This document shows, piece by piece, positions 9,899 through 18,137 of a stretch of DNA of 64,000 bases. How positions within the stretch are numbered: position 1 is the first letter of the stretch; every line of letters begins with the position of its first letter. The notes beneath the pieces were generated by a model. It was given only the letters and a program-made list of their open reading frames with translations, was not told the DNA's origin and searched no databases. Source of the DNA: Streptomyces sp. CBMA291 (GTDB taxonomy: Bacteria; Actinomycetota; Actinomycetes; Streptomycetales; Streptomycetaceae); NCBI RefSeq assembly GCF_014596525.1, contig NZ_MSJP01000101.1:1-64000 (forward strand), written 5' to 3'. The translations under genes and the position numbers were made by a program.

Positions 9899-10262
9899 GA
9901 CGCGAGGGGGAGTCCGAGGGGAGTCCGAGGGGAGCCGAGGGGAAACGCGCAAGTCCCGGGCCGGGAGCCGAGGGGAAACCCCGTAGGCCCGGAAAGTGCC
10001 GATCCGCAGGGGAGACGCACCGGCCCCGGACAGGGCCGCCCCGGAGGGGGGAACCCGCACGCCCCGGACAGTGCCGTACGGCCCCCGAGACGACACCGAT
10101 CGGCCCCTCCGCGGAGCCGTACGCAACGAATCGCCGCCCTGACCGCCGATCGCGCAACGGTTCGACGGTCGGTCCGCAACGCTGCCGCCTTGTCCCGGCC
10201 TCGCCCGGAACCGTAGCGTTTCCGACGTCTCCCCTCCGCCTCCCGAGCCCCGAGGACGCCTC
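9899..10262. promoter_or_regulatory. Control region of the davAB-like operon
   Basis: This 364-bp gap carries no gene. Its left part is a GAGGGGA-type imperfect repeat (about 9903-9980). A promoter fits at TTGTCC (10190-10195), 18-bp spacer, TAGCGT (10214-10219). Upstream of it CGCAACG occurs three times (10122-10128, 10153-10159, 10175-10181), spaced 31 and 22 bp, close to three and two helical turns. That is the arrangement expected for an Lrp oligomer. Confidence 0.5.
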
Positions 10263-11069
10263 ATGTCCGCGTTGCGCACCGCCCTGCTCCAGAGCTCCGG
10301 CGAGCCCGGTGACGTGGCCGCCAATCTCAAGCTCCTCGACGAGGCCGCCGCCCGCGCGTCGGCCGCCGGAGCGGACGTCCTGCTCGCCCCCGAACTCTTC
10401 CTCACCGGCTACGCCATCGGCGCCGACCTGGCCCGCCTCGCCGAGCCCGCCGACGGCCCCGCCGCCCGCGCCGTCGCCGCCGTCGCCGTCCGCCACGGTC
10501 TCGCCGTGGCCTACGGCTACCCGGAGCGGTCCACCGACCACCACGGCGTCCTCCACAACTCCGCGCAGCTCGTCGACGCCGACGGCGAGACGCTCGCCCG
10601 CTACCGCAAGACCCATCTCTACGGCGACTTCGAGCACCGGTGGTTCACGCCCGGCGAGGAGAGCGTCGTCCAGACCCGGCTCGGCGGGCTCACCGTCGGT
10701 CTGATGATCTGTTACGACGTCGAGTTCCCGGAGAACGTCCGGGCCCACGCCCTGGCCGGGACCGATCTCCTCCTGGTGCCGACCGCGCTCATGCACCCCG
10801 CCGAGATCGTCGCCGAGTCCGTCGTCCCCGTCCGCGCCTTCGAGAGCCAGCTCTACATCGCGTACGCCAACAGGACCGGCCCCGAAGGCGACTTCGAGTT
10901 CGTCGGCCTCTCCACCCTCGCCGCCCCCGACGGCACCGCCCGCGCCCGCGCCGGACGCGGCGAGGACCTGGTCGTCGGCGACGTCGACGCGGGATTCCTG
11001 GCGGCCTCCCGCGCGGCCAATCCCTACCTCGCCGACCGGCGCCCCGGGCTCTACGGCTCCCTGACCTGA
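10263..11069 (+). CDS. davA: Nitrilase-superfamily amidase, DavA-like
   Basis: A 268-residue carbon-nitrogen hydrolase. The Glu-Lys-Cys triad is visible: Glu44 in LAPELFLTGYAIG, Lys116 in ARYRKTHLYGDF, and Cys150 in MICYDVEFPEN. It resembles 5-aminovaleramidase DavA of Pseudomonas over its full length. That enzyme hydrolyses the amide made by lysine 2-monooxygenase. The next gene encodes exactly such a monooxygenase, 61 bp downstream. In Streptomyces an equivalent arginine route (4-guanidinobutyramide to 4-guanidinobutyrate) is known biochemically, so the natural substrate is either 5-aminovaleramide or 4-guanidinobutyramide. Confidence 0.88.
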   Translation: MSALRTALLQSSGEPGDVAANLKLLDEAAARASAAGADVLLAPELFLTGYAIGADLARLAEPADGPAARAVAAVAVRHGLAVAYGYPERSTDHHGVLHNSAQLVDADGETLARYRKTHLYGDFEHRWFTPGEESVVQTRLGGLTVGLMICYDVEFPENVRAHALAGTDLLLVPTALMHPAEIVAESVVPVRAFESQLYIAYANRTGPEGDFEFVGLSTLAAPDGTARARAGRGEDLVVGDVDAGFLAASRAANPYLADRRPGLYGSLT

Positions 11070-11130
11070 GCCCCCCCGCGCCCTCCCCGACACGTTTCCC
11101 GTTCTTCTCCGCGCAAGGAGTCCGTACCCC

Positions 11131-12828
11131 ATGACGTCCACGGTGCCCACGACCGCCGTCCCGCACGACGACGGCCAGCCGCCGATCACCATGTTCGGTC
11201 CGGACTTCCCGTACGCCTACGACGACTTCCTGGCCCACCCGGCGGGACTCGGCCAGATACCGGCCACCGAGCACGGCACCGAGGTCGCGGTCGTCGGCGG
11301 CGGGCTCTCCGGCGTCATCGCCGCCTACGAACTGATGAAGATGGGCCTCAAGCCCGTCGTCTACGAGGCCGACCGCATCGGCGGCCGGCTGCGGACCGTC
11401 GGCTTCGAGGGCACCGCCACCGAGGGGCTCACCGCAGAGATGGGCGCGATGCGCTTCCCGCCCTCCTCCACCGCCCTCCAGCACTACATCGACCTGGTCG
11501 GGCTGGAGACCACGCCGTTCCCGAACCCGCTCGCCGAGGCGACCCCGTCGACCGTCGTCGACCTCAAGGGCGAGTCCCACTACGCCACCACCGTCGACGA
11601 CCTGCCGCAGGTCTACCGCGATGTGATGAACGCCTGGAACGCCTGCCTGGAGGAGGGCGCCGACTTCTCCGCCATGAACCGGGCCCTGCGCGAGCGCGAC
11701 GTCCCGCGCATCCGCGAGATCTGGGCGCGGCTCGTCGAACAGCTCGACAACCAGACCTTCTACGGATTCCTCTGCGCGTCCGAGGCCTTCGCGTCCTTCC
11801 GGCACCGCGAGATCTTCGGACAGGTCGGCTTCGGCACCGGCGGCTGGGACACCGACTTCCCCAACTCCATCCTGGAGATCCTCCGCGTCGTCTACACCGA
11901 GGCCGACGACCACCACCGGGGCATCGTCGGCGGCTCCCAGCAGCTGCCGCTGCGCCTGTGGGAGCGGGAGCCGGAGAAGCTCGTCCACTGGCCGCGGGGC
12001 ACCTCGCTCGCCTCCCTCCACGAGGGCGGCCCGAGGCCCGCCGTGACCCGCCTGAACCGCACCGCCGGGAACAGGATCACCGTCACCGACGCCTCCGGCG
12101 ACATCCGCACCTACCCGGCGGCCGTCTTCACCGCCCAGTCCTGGATGCTGCTCTCCAAGATCGCCTGCGATGACTCGCTCTTCCCGATCGACCACTGGAC
12201 GGCGATCGAGCGCACCCACTACATGGAGTCCTCGAAGCTCTTCGTCCCCGTCGACCGGCCGTTCTGGCGGGACAAGGACGAGCGCACCGGCCGGGACGTC
12301 ATGTCGATGACCCTGACCGACCGGATGACCCGGGGCACCTATCTCCTGGACGACGGACCGGACAAGCCGGCCGTGATCTGCCTCTCGTACACCTGGTGCG
12401 ACGACAGCCTGAAGTGGCTGCCGCTCTCGGCGGGGGAGCGGATGGAGGTCATGCTGAACTCGCTCGGCGAGATCTACCCGGACGTCGACATCCGCAAGCA
12501 CGTCATCGGCAACCCGGTCACCGTCTCCTGGGAGAACGAGCCCTACTTCATGGGCGCGTTCAAGGCGAACCTGCCGGGGCACTACCGCTACCAGCGCCGC
12601 CTGTTCACCCACTTCATGCAGGACCGGCTGCCCGAGGACAAGCGGGGCATCTTCCTCGCGGGCGACGACATCTCCTGGACGGCGGGATGGGCCGAGGGCG
12701 CGGTGCAGACGGCGCTCAACGCGGTCTGGGGCGTGATGAGCCACTTCGGCGGCGCCACCGACCCGACCAACCCGGGACCGGGCGACGTCTACGACGAGAT
12801 CGCCCCGGTCGAACTGCCGGAGGACTGA
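11131..12828 (+). CDS. davB: Flavin-dependent L-amino-acid 2-monooxygenase, DavB-like
   Basis: A 565-residue FAD enzyme of the monoamine-oxidase fold. The dinucleotide-binding motif VVGGGLSGVIAAYELMKMG ends in the ribose-binding Glu79. The C-terminal FAD motif GIFLAGDDISWTAGWAEGA is intact. Similarity to Pseudomonas lysine 2-monooxygenase DavB runs end to end (GPDFPYAYDD, EIFGQVGFGTGGWDTDFPNS, NPGPGDVYDEI), and length is nearly identical. These enzymes decarboxylate and oxidise an amino acid to an amide one carbon shorter. AAGGAG lies 10 nt before the ATG. With the upstream amidase it makes a two-step catabolic module. Lys versus Arg specificity cannot be read from sequence. Confidence 0.9.
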   Translation: MTSTVPTTAVPHDDGQPPITMFGPDFPYAYDDFLAHPAGLGQIPATEHGTEVAVVGGGLSGVIAAYELMKMGLKPVVYEADRIGGRLRTVGFEGTATEGLTAEMGAMRFPPSSTALQHYIDLVGLETTPFPNPLAEATPSTVVDLKGESHYATTVDDLPQVYRDVMNAWNACLEEGADFSAMNRALRERDVPRIREIWARLVEQLDNQTFYGFLCASEAFASFRHREIFGQVGFGTGGWDTDFPNSILEILRVVYTEADDHHRGIVGGSQQLPLRLWEREPEKLVHWPRGTSLASLHEGGPRPAVTRLNRTAGNRITVTDASGDIRTYPAAVFTAQSWMLLSKIACDDSLFPIDHWTAIERTHYMESSKLFVPVDRPFWRDKDERTGRDVMSMTLTDRMTRGTYLLDDGPDKPAVICLSYTWCDDSLKWLPLSAGERMEVMLNSLGEIYPDVDIRKHVIGNPVTVSWENEPYFMGAFKANLPGHYRYQRRLFTHFMQDRLPEDKRGIFLAGDDISWTAGWAEGAVQTALNAVWGVMSHFGGATDPTNPGPGDVYDEIAPVELPED

Positions 12829-12874
12829 GCCCGGCCGGCCGGGGGCGGGTCCTCGGAGGGCCCCGGCCCTCGTC

Positions 12875-13600
12875 TCAGGGCCCGGCGAGCGGCGTGAGCA
12901 GCATGCGTCCCACCAGCCCCACCGACCGGTCGAGGCGCTCCGCGAACTCCTCCGCGAGGGCGGGGAGCCCGCGCAGCTGCCACAGCGAGCGGGCCGCGAG
13001 CCAGGCGCCGTCCCTGGCCCGGTCCAGGCTCCAGCAGCCCAGCAGATGGGTGAGCGGGTCCGCGATCTCCAGGAGGTCGGGGCCCGGCATCAGCTCCTCC
13101 CGGATGCGCTCCTCCAGAAGGACGAGGAGGTCGCCGACGCGGTCGTACTCGTCCTCCAGATCGGCGGGCTCGCACTCCAGGTCGTGACAGGCGCAGACCA
13201 CCGCGAGGGCCAGATCGTGCCCGATGTGCGCGTTGATCCCGGCCAGGGCGAACTGGAGGGGGCGTACGCCCGGATGGCGCCGGAAATGGAAGAGCGGCCG
13301 CCAGCAGGCGGGCGCGGGGCCGCCGAGCGCGACGGCGTCGACCGCCATGAGATAACGCTCGGCGAACCGCACGTCGAGGGTGGCGGCGGCCCGCCGGTCG
13401 GCGAAGTCGCCCGACTCGATGGCCCGCCCTATCTCCTCGGTGACGGTCAGATAGACCCGGTTGAAGACGGCGACGCCGTCGGACGGGTGCCAGGCGGAGC
13501 GCAACGCCCGCATCCGCTCCACGATCGAGGCGACCGCCGGGACCGGACCGGGCGGCCGCCAGGCTCGTTCCTCGGGTCCGCTCTGCTGGGTCTGGGACAT
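12875..13600 (-). CDS. DUF5995 family protein
   Basis: A 241-residue, mostly alpha-helical soluble protein without signal peptide. Conserved-looking segments are VFNRVYLTVTEEIG, FAERYLMAVDAV, RPLQFALAGINAHIGHDLALAV and LLGCWSLDRARDGAW; the AHIGHDL stretch has two His that could bind metal. This pattern fits the DUF5995 family of Streptomyces and other actinobacteria, which has no assigned function. The ATG at 13600 is preceded by GGAG. It lies 71 bp downstream of the uracil permease in the same direction and could be co-transcribed. Confidence 0.75.
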   Translation of the reverse strand: MSQTQQSGPEERAWRPPGPVPAVASIVERMRALRSAWHPSDGVAVFNRVYLTVTEEIGRAIESGDFADRRAAATLDVRFAERYLMAVDAVALGGPAPACWRPLFHFRRHPGVRPLQFALAGINAHIGHDLALAVVCACHDLECEPADLEDEYDRVGDLLVLLEERIREELMPGPDLLEIADPLTHLLGCWSLDRARDGAWLAARSLWQLRGLPALAEEFAERLDRSVGLVGRMLLTPLAGP

Positions 13601-13671
13601 GGGGGCAGGCTCCCAGCAGCCGGGCCGGGAGGGAACTCCCCGGCACCGGCTTACCCAGAACGGGCGAATCC

Positions 13672-15072
13672 TCAGCCCTTCGCCGGGGTCCCTTCGCCGG
13701 AGGAGTCCTCGTAGGAGCTGGTGCCGGAGTCGAGGAGCGGCTCCTGCTGCTTGAGGTGGGCCGGGGCGAAGGCCCGCAGCACGTGGTAGCCGGTGATGAC
13801 GACGATCGTGCCGAGGGCGATGCCGCCCAGCTCGAAGGTGTCGGTGAAGGTCAGCTTCACTCCGCCGACGCCGATGATGATGCCCGCGGCGGTGGGGACC
13901 AGGTTGAGCGGGTTGCGCAGGTCGACCTTGGCGTTGATCCAGATCTGGGCGCCGAGCAGGCCGATCATGCCGTAGAGGATCACGGTGATGCCGCCGAGGA
14001 CACCGCCCGGGATGGCGGCGACGACCGCGCCGAACTTCGGGCAGAGGCCGAACAGCAGGGCGAAGCCGGCGGCGGCCCAGTAGGCGGCGGTCGAGTAGAC
14101 GCGGGTGGCCGCCATGACGCCGATGTTCTCGGAGTACGTGGTGTTCGGCGGACCACCCACCGCCGTCGACAGCATCGAGGCGGCGCCGTCGGCGGCGATG
14201 GCGGTGCCGAGCTGGTCGTCCAGCGGCTTGCCGGTCATCTCGCCGACCGCCTTGACGTGTCCGGCGTTCTCGGCGATCAGGGCGATGACGACGGGCAGCG
14301 CGACCAGGATCGCGGACCACTCGAAGCTCGGCCCGTGGAACGAGGGCAGGCCGATCCAGTCGGCCTGGGAGACCCCGGAGAGGTCGAGCCGCCAGTGGTC
14401 GGTGACCTGACCGGAGGGGGAGATCGAGTGGATCTTGCCGAAGACCAGGTCGGAGACCCAGGAGAGGCCATAGCCGAAGATCAGGCCGAGGAAGATCGCG
14501 ATCCGCGACCAGAAGCCGCGCAGACACACCACGGCGAGACCGGTGAACAGCATCACCAGGATCGCCGTCCACTGGTCCTGCGGCCAGTACGTGGAGGCGG
14601 TGACCGGGGCCAGGTTGAAGCCGATCAGCATGACGACGGCGCCGGTCACCACCGGGGGCATCGCCGCGTGGATGATCCGCGCGCCGAACTTGCGGACCGC
14701 GAGACCTGCCAGGAACAGCACCGCGCCGACGACGAGGACCGCGCCGGTCACGGTGGCGCTGGTGCCGCCCGAGGCCCGGATCGCGGCGGCGACGCCGACG
14801 AAGGAGAGCGAGCAGCCCAGGTAGGACGGGACGGTGCCGCGCGTGGCGAGCAGGAAGATCGCGGTCGCGACACCCGACATCATGATCGCCAGGTTCGGGT
14901 CGAGGCCCATGAGGACCGGCGCCACGAACGACGCTCCGAACATGGCCACCACGTGCTGGGCGCCGAGGCCGATCGTCCGGGGCCAGGAGAGCCGCTCGTC
15001 CGGGCGGACGACGGCGCCCGGAGCGGGTGTTCGCCCGTCGCCGTGCAGGGTCCAGCGCACGCCGAGGTTCAT
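13672..15072 (-). CDS. uraA: Uracil/xanthine permease (UraA type, NCS2)
   Basis: A 466-residue polytopic membrane protein with about 14 hydrophobic segments. The substrate-binding signatures of UraA are present: VVIALIAENAGHVKAVGEM, with Glu in the position of E. coli Glu241, and GGPPNTTYSENIGVMAATRVYS, with the second essential Glu. GAQHVVAMFGASFVAPVLMG matches TM1. It should import uracil by proton symport for pyrimidine salvage. I prefer ATG 15072 because GGGAG lies 7 nt upstream; ATG 15111 has no RBS. The C-terminal 30 residues are hydrophilic. Confidence 0.92.
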   Translation of the reverse strand: MNLGVRWTLHGDGRTPAPGAVVRPDERLSWPRTIGLGAQHVVAMFGASFVAPVLMGLDPNLAIMMSGVATAIFLLATRGTVPSYLGCSLSFVGVAAAIRASGGTSATVTGAVLVVGAVLFLAGLAVRKFGARIIHAAMPPVVTGAVVMLIGFNLAPVTASTYWPQDQWTAILVMLFTGLAVVCLRGFWSRIAIFLGLIFGYGLSWVSDLVFGKIHSISPSGQVTDHWRLDLSGVSQADWIGLPSFHGPSFEWSAILVALPVVIALIAENAGHVKAVGEMTGKPLDDQLGTAIAADGAASMLSTAVGGPPNTTYSENIGVMAATRVYSTAAYWAAAGFALLFGLCPKFGAVVAAIPGGVLGGITVILYGMIGLLGAQIWINAKVDLRNPLNLVPTAAGIIIGVGGVKLTFTDTFELGGIALGTIVVITGYHVLRAFAPAHLKQQEPLLDSGTSSYEDSSGEGTPAKG

Positions 15073-15184
15073 GAGGTCGCTCCCGTTCTCCGGTTCCGGC
15101 GGCCGTGTCATGACCGCAAAAGATCAGCCATATGGTATGCGCCACCGGAGCCTGCGGAAGCGCAGGCGCTCCCCGGAGGGTCCG

Positions 15185-16399
15185 CTACCCGACCGGACCC
15201 GGCTTCCCGTCGGTCCCCGACGCGGGGGAAGCCTTCCTCCGCCCGCCGGGACCGAGTATCCCGGCACCCAGCACAAGTCCCAGCGTAAGCAGGGTGACCA
15301 GGCAGAAGGAGAGGACCAGGGAGGTCGCGTCGGCGATCCCGCCGATCGCCGAGGGGGCGATCAGACCCGAGGTGTACGTGATGGTGGCGACACCCGCGAT
15401 GGCCTGGCTGGGGTTCGGTCCGCTGCGCCCCGCGGCGGCGAAGGCGAGCGGGACGACGACCGCGACCCCGAGCCCGATCAGACCGAATCCGGCCATCGCG
15501 ACGGCGGTGTGCGGTGCGGTGACGACCAGGATCCCGCCGAAGGTGGCGGCGGCGCCCCCGACCCGTACGGTACGGACCGCGCCGAAGCGGTCCACGACCC
15601 GGTCCCCGGCCAGCCGGGCGATGGCCATCGTCAGCGCGAAGGCGGTCGTGGAGGCGGCGGCGAGCCCGGCGGAGCCGCCCAGCTCGTCCCGGAGGTAGAC
15701 CGCCGACCAGTCCAGGCTGGCGCCCTCCGCGAACACCGCGCAGAAGCCGACGGCGCCGATGACGAGCGCGGACCTCGGCGGCAGCGAGAAGCGCGGCGGC
15801 GCCTCCGCCTCCGGGGCGCTGCGCACGTCGAGCACGCCCTGGCAGAAGACCAGACCGAGGGCGGTGAGCGCGAGGGCGACGATCAGATGGTGGATCCGGG
15901 CGTCGGCGCCGAGATGGGCGGCGACCGTACCGGCGGCGGAGCCGAGCAGGGCGCCCACGCTCCACATGCCGTGCAGGCTCGACATGATGGACCTGCCGAG
16001 CAGGGTCTCGGTCTCCACGCCGAGCGCGTTCATCGACACGTCGGACATGCCCGCGGTGGCGCCGTACACGAAGAGCGCGCCGCACAGCCCCCAGATGTTC
16101 GGGGCGAGCGAGGGCAGGGTCAGGGCGAGCGTCCACAGCGCGAGCAGCCCGCGCAGCGCGGTGCGGGCGCCGAAGCGGTGCGAGACGGCCCCGGCGAGCG
16201 GCATGGCGACGGAGGCGCCGAGGGCGGGGAAGGCGAGCGCGAGTCCGAGCTGCCCCGCGCCGACCCCCGCGTGCTCCTGGATCCAGGGGATACGGGTGGC
16301 GAAGCTGCCGGTGACCGCGCCGTGGACGCAGAAGACGGCGGCGATGGCGAAACGCGCCCGCCGTACGTGATCGGTGCTGGTGACGGTCTGCGCCGCCAT
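15185..16399 (-). CDS. MFS transporter
   Basis: A 404-residue major facilitator with about 12 membrane segments. MPLAGAVSHRFGARTALRG is the loop 2-3 signature, and DRVVDRFGAVRTVRVGG is its repeat in the second half. It resembles the YbjJ/FucP-like actinobacterial group. AAGGAGG lies about 5 nt before the ATG. It diverges from a ROK-family regulator across a 108-bp gap that contains a 21-bp palindromic operator, so it is very likely controlled by that regulator and may export or import a sugar-like compound. Confidence 0.88.
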   Translation of the reverse strand: MAAQTVTSTDHVRRARFAIAAVFCVHGAVTGSFATRIPWIQEHAGVGAGQLGLALAFPALGASVAMPLAGAVSHRFGARTALRGLLALWTLALTLPSLAPNIWGLCGALFVYGATAGMSDVSMNALGVETETLLGRSIMSSLHGMWSVGALLGSAAGTVAAHLGADARIHHLIVALALTALGLVFCQGVLDVRSAPEAEAPPRFSLPPRSALVIGAVGFCAVFAEGASLDWSAVYLRDELGGSAGLAAASTTAFALTMAIARLAGDRVVDRFGAVRTVRVGGAAATFGGILVVTAPHTAVAMAGFGLIGLGVAVVVPLAFAAAGRSGPNPSQAIAGVATITYTSGLIAPSAIGGIADATSLVLSFCLVTLLTLGLVLGAGILGPGGRRKASPASGTDGKPGPVG

Positions 16400-16434
16400 G
16401 GGCCCTCCTTCGGGTCGAGGTGAGGCGCGTAAAC

Positions 16435-16455
16435 TATCAGGGACCCTGCCTGATA
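16435..16455. promoter_or_regulatory. Palindromic operator between MFS and ROK genes
   Basis: TATCAGG-GACCCTG-CCTGATA is a perfect 7+7 inverted repeat with a 7-nt spacer. It is centred in the divergent gap and overlaps AT-rich -10-like words on both strands (TAAACT, GATAAAT). It is the obvious candidate binding site for the adjacent ROK regulator. Confidence 0.65.
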
Positions 16456-16507
16456 AATAGACGCGGGGTGGAGACCGGTGCCCCGGCACTTCTGAGAGGA
16501 TCGCCGC

Positions 16508-17752
16508 ATGGCCGCATCCCCGAGCACCGCACGGGCCATCAACGACCGGTTCGCCCTGCGATTGCTCCAGGACGAAGGCCCGTTGACGGCCAGTCAGCTC
16601 AAGATCCTCACCGGGCTCTCCCGCCCCACCGTCGCCGATCTCGTCGAACGGCTCCAGTGCTCCGGGCTCGTCCATGTCGTCGGCGAGTCCGGCGCCGAGC
16701 GGCGCGGCCCCAACGCCCGGCTGTACGGGCTCGTCGCCGACCGGGCCCATCTCGCGGCCCTCGACGTCCGCACCCGCTCGGTCTCCGTCACCGTCGCCGA
16801 CCTGCTCGGCACCACCCTCGCCGAGGCGTCCGTCCCCGTCGGCGACGACCACGGCACAGGAGCCGCCGTGGAGAAGGCGGTCGCCCTCCTGGAACGGACC
16901 GTCGAGGAGGCGGGCGCCGACCGGCTGCACAGCGTGGCCGTCGGCGCTCCCGGCCTCATCGACCCGGCCACCGGCGAACTCCGCGACTCCTCCGGCCTCC
17001 CGGCCTGGCACCGACGGCTCGTACGCGTCCTCCAGGAACGGCTGACGGCCCGGGGGGCGCACGGGAACGGGCACGTGCCGGCTGCCGACGGCCACGGGCG
17101 GACCCCGGGGGCCGACGGACAAGGGCGTACGCCGACGGGCGGGCCCGACCGCGATCGCGCGCTGTCCGCCCGGGTCCTCGTCGAGAACGAGACCAACCTC
17201 GCGGCCGTCGCCGAGCTGCGCGAGGGCGCGGCGAGGGGCCGGGAGGACTTCGTCCTGCTCTGGCTCGGCCAGGGGGTCGGCGCCGCCGTCGTCCTCGGCG
17301 GGCGCCTGCGCCGGGGGGCCTCGGGCGGCGCGGGAGAGATCGGATTCCTGCCGGTGCCCGGCACCTCGGGACTGCCCTCGGCGACCGGCTGCGACGGCGG
17401 TTTCCACGAACTGGCCTGCGCGGCGGCGGTCGACACCCTGGCCGTCGCCCACGGCCTCGACCCGGCCGAGGCACTGGCCTCGGGCCACGGACCCTTCCTC
17501 GACGCCCTGGCCCACCGCCTGGCGGTCGGCGCGGCGGCGGTGGTCTCCGTCGTCGACCCGGGCTGTCTGGTCCTCGCCGGGGAGACCGGCCACGCGGGCG
17601 GCACGGAACTGGCCGCCCGCGTGGAGGCGGAACTCGCCGCCCTCTCGCCCCTCCGCACGGAGGTCCGCCCCACGACCCTGGGCGACGCCGCCGTCCTGCG
17701 GGGCGCGGTCCTGAGGGCCAGGGACGCGGCACAGGAGGAGCTGTTCCCGTAG
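16508..17752 (+). CDS. ROK-family transcriptional regulator
   Basis: A 414-residue regulator. It has an N-terminal MarR-like winged helix (LTASQLKILTGLSRPTVADL, residues 25-60) and a ROK sugar-kinase-like domain (VGAPGLIDPATGELRDSSGL; VLVENETNLAAVAELREGA; GGAGEIGFLPV). The usual zinc motif of ROK proteins (CxCGxxGC) is reduced to a single Cys in SATGCDGGFHE, so the zinc site is degenerate. A Gly/His-rich insertion of about 30 residues (about 180-215) interrupts the ROK domain. It diverges from the MFS transporter and probably represses it until a sugar binds. Confidence 0.88.
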   Translation: MAASPSTARAINDRFALRLLQDEGPLTASQLKILTGLSRPTVADLVERLQCSGLVHVVGESGAERRGPNARLYGLVADRAHLAALDVRTRSVSVTVADLLGTTLAEASVPVGDDHGTGAAVEKAVALLERTVEEAGADRLHSVAVGAPGLIDPATGELRDSSGLPAWHRRLVRVLQERLTARGAHGNGHVPAADGHGRTPGADGQGRTPTGGPDRDRALSARVLVENETNLAAVAELREGAARGREDFVLLWLGQGVGAAVVLGGRLRRGASGGAGEIGFLPVPGTSGLPSATGCDGGFHELACAAAVDTLAVAHGLDPAEALASGHGPFLDALAHRLAVGAAAVVSVVDPGCLVLAGETGHAGGTELAARVEAELAALSPLRTEVRPTTLGDAAVLRGAVLRARDAAQEELFP

Positions 17753-17853
17753 GCGCTCAGCCACCGCACGCACCGGGCCGCGCCCGGGGTGCCGGGGACG
17801 ATGTCCGGGCGGCGGGCCTTTTGGGACTGGAGGGCCCATCGCGGCGGGAGTGC

Positions 17854-17940
17854 CTGCCGGTGCGGGAGGGCTTGCCGGTGCGGGAGGGCTTGCCGGTGCG
17901 GGAGGGCTTGCTGTGCCGAGAGAGCCTGCCGGGGTGAGAG
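17854..17940. repeat. 18-bp tandem repeat
   Basis: The unit CTTGCCGGTGCGGGAGGG is repeated almost perfectly three times (17854-17906), then two degenerate copies run to 17940. It lies in the 385-bp convergent gap between the ROK gene and the chitinase gene. No gene is supported in this gap. Confidence 0.8.
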
Positions 17941-18042
17941 TGCCTGGCGGGGCGCGTGGGATGGTCACGGCGGCCGGGCCTCGGTGGCGGGCCCGCCAGG
18001 TGTCCTCCGGCTTCGCCGCGCCGTGCCGGGGGGGAAACGCCA

Positions 18043-18077
18043 CCGCGCCGCGCCCCGGACAGGGAAGCGCGGCGCGG
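18043..18077. terminator. Terminator hairpin downstream of chitinase
   Basis: CCGCGCCGCGC and GCGCGGCGCGG are perfect 11-bp arms around a 13-nt loop. The hairpin is 61 bp beyond the chitinase stop and can also stop read-through from the ROK gene. Confidence 0.65.
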
Positions 18078-18137
18078 CAGGGGCCCGGCGACGGCAAGGG
18101 CCGTGAGATTCCGCCGCCGGGGGTTCAGCAGGGGGCG

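Noticed and set aside
17854-17940. Attachment site or IS remnant
   Set aside because: Simple 18-bp tandem repeat without flanking duplication, integrase or transposase.
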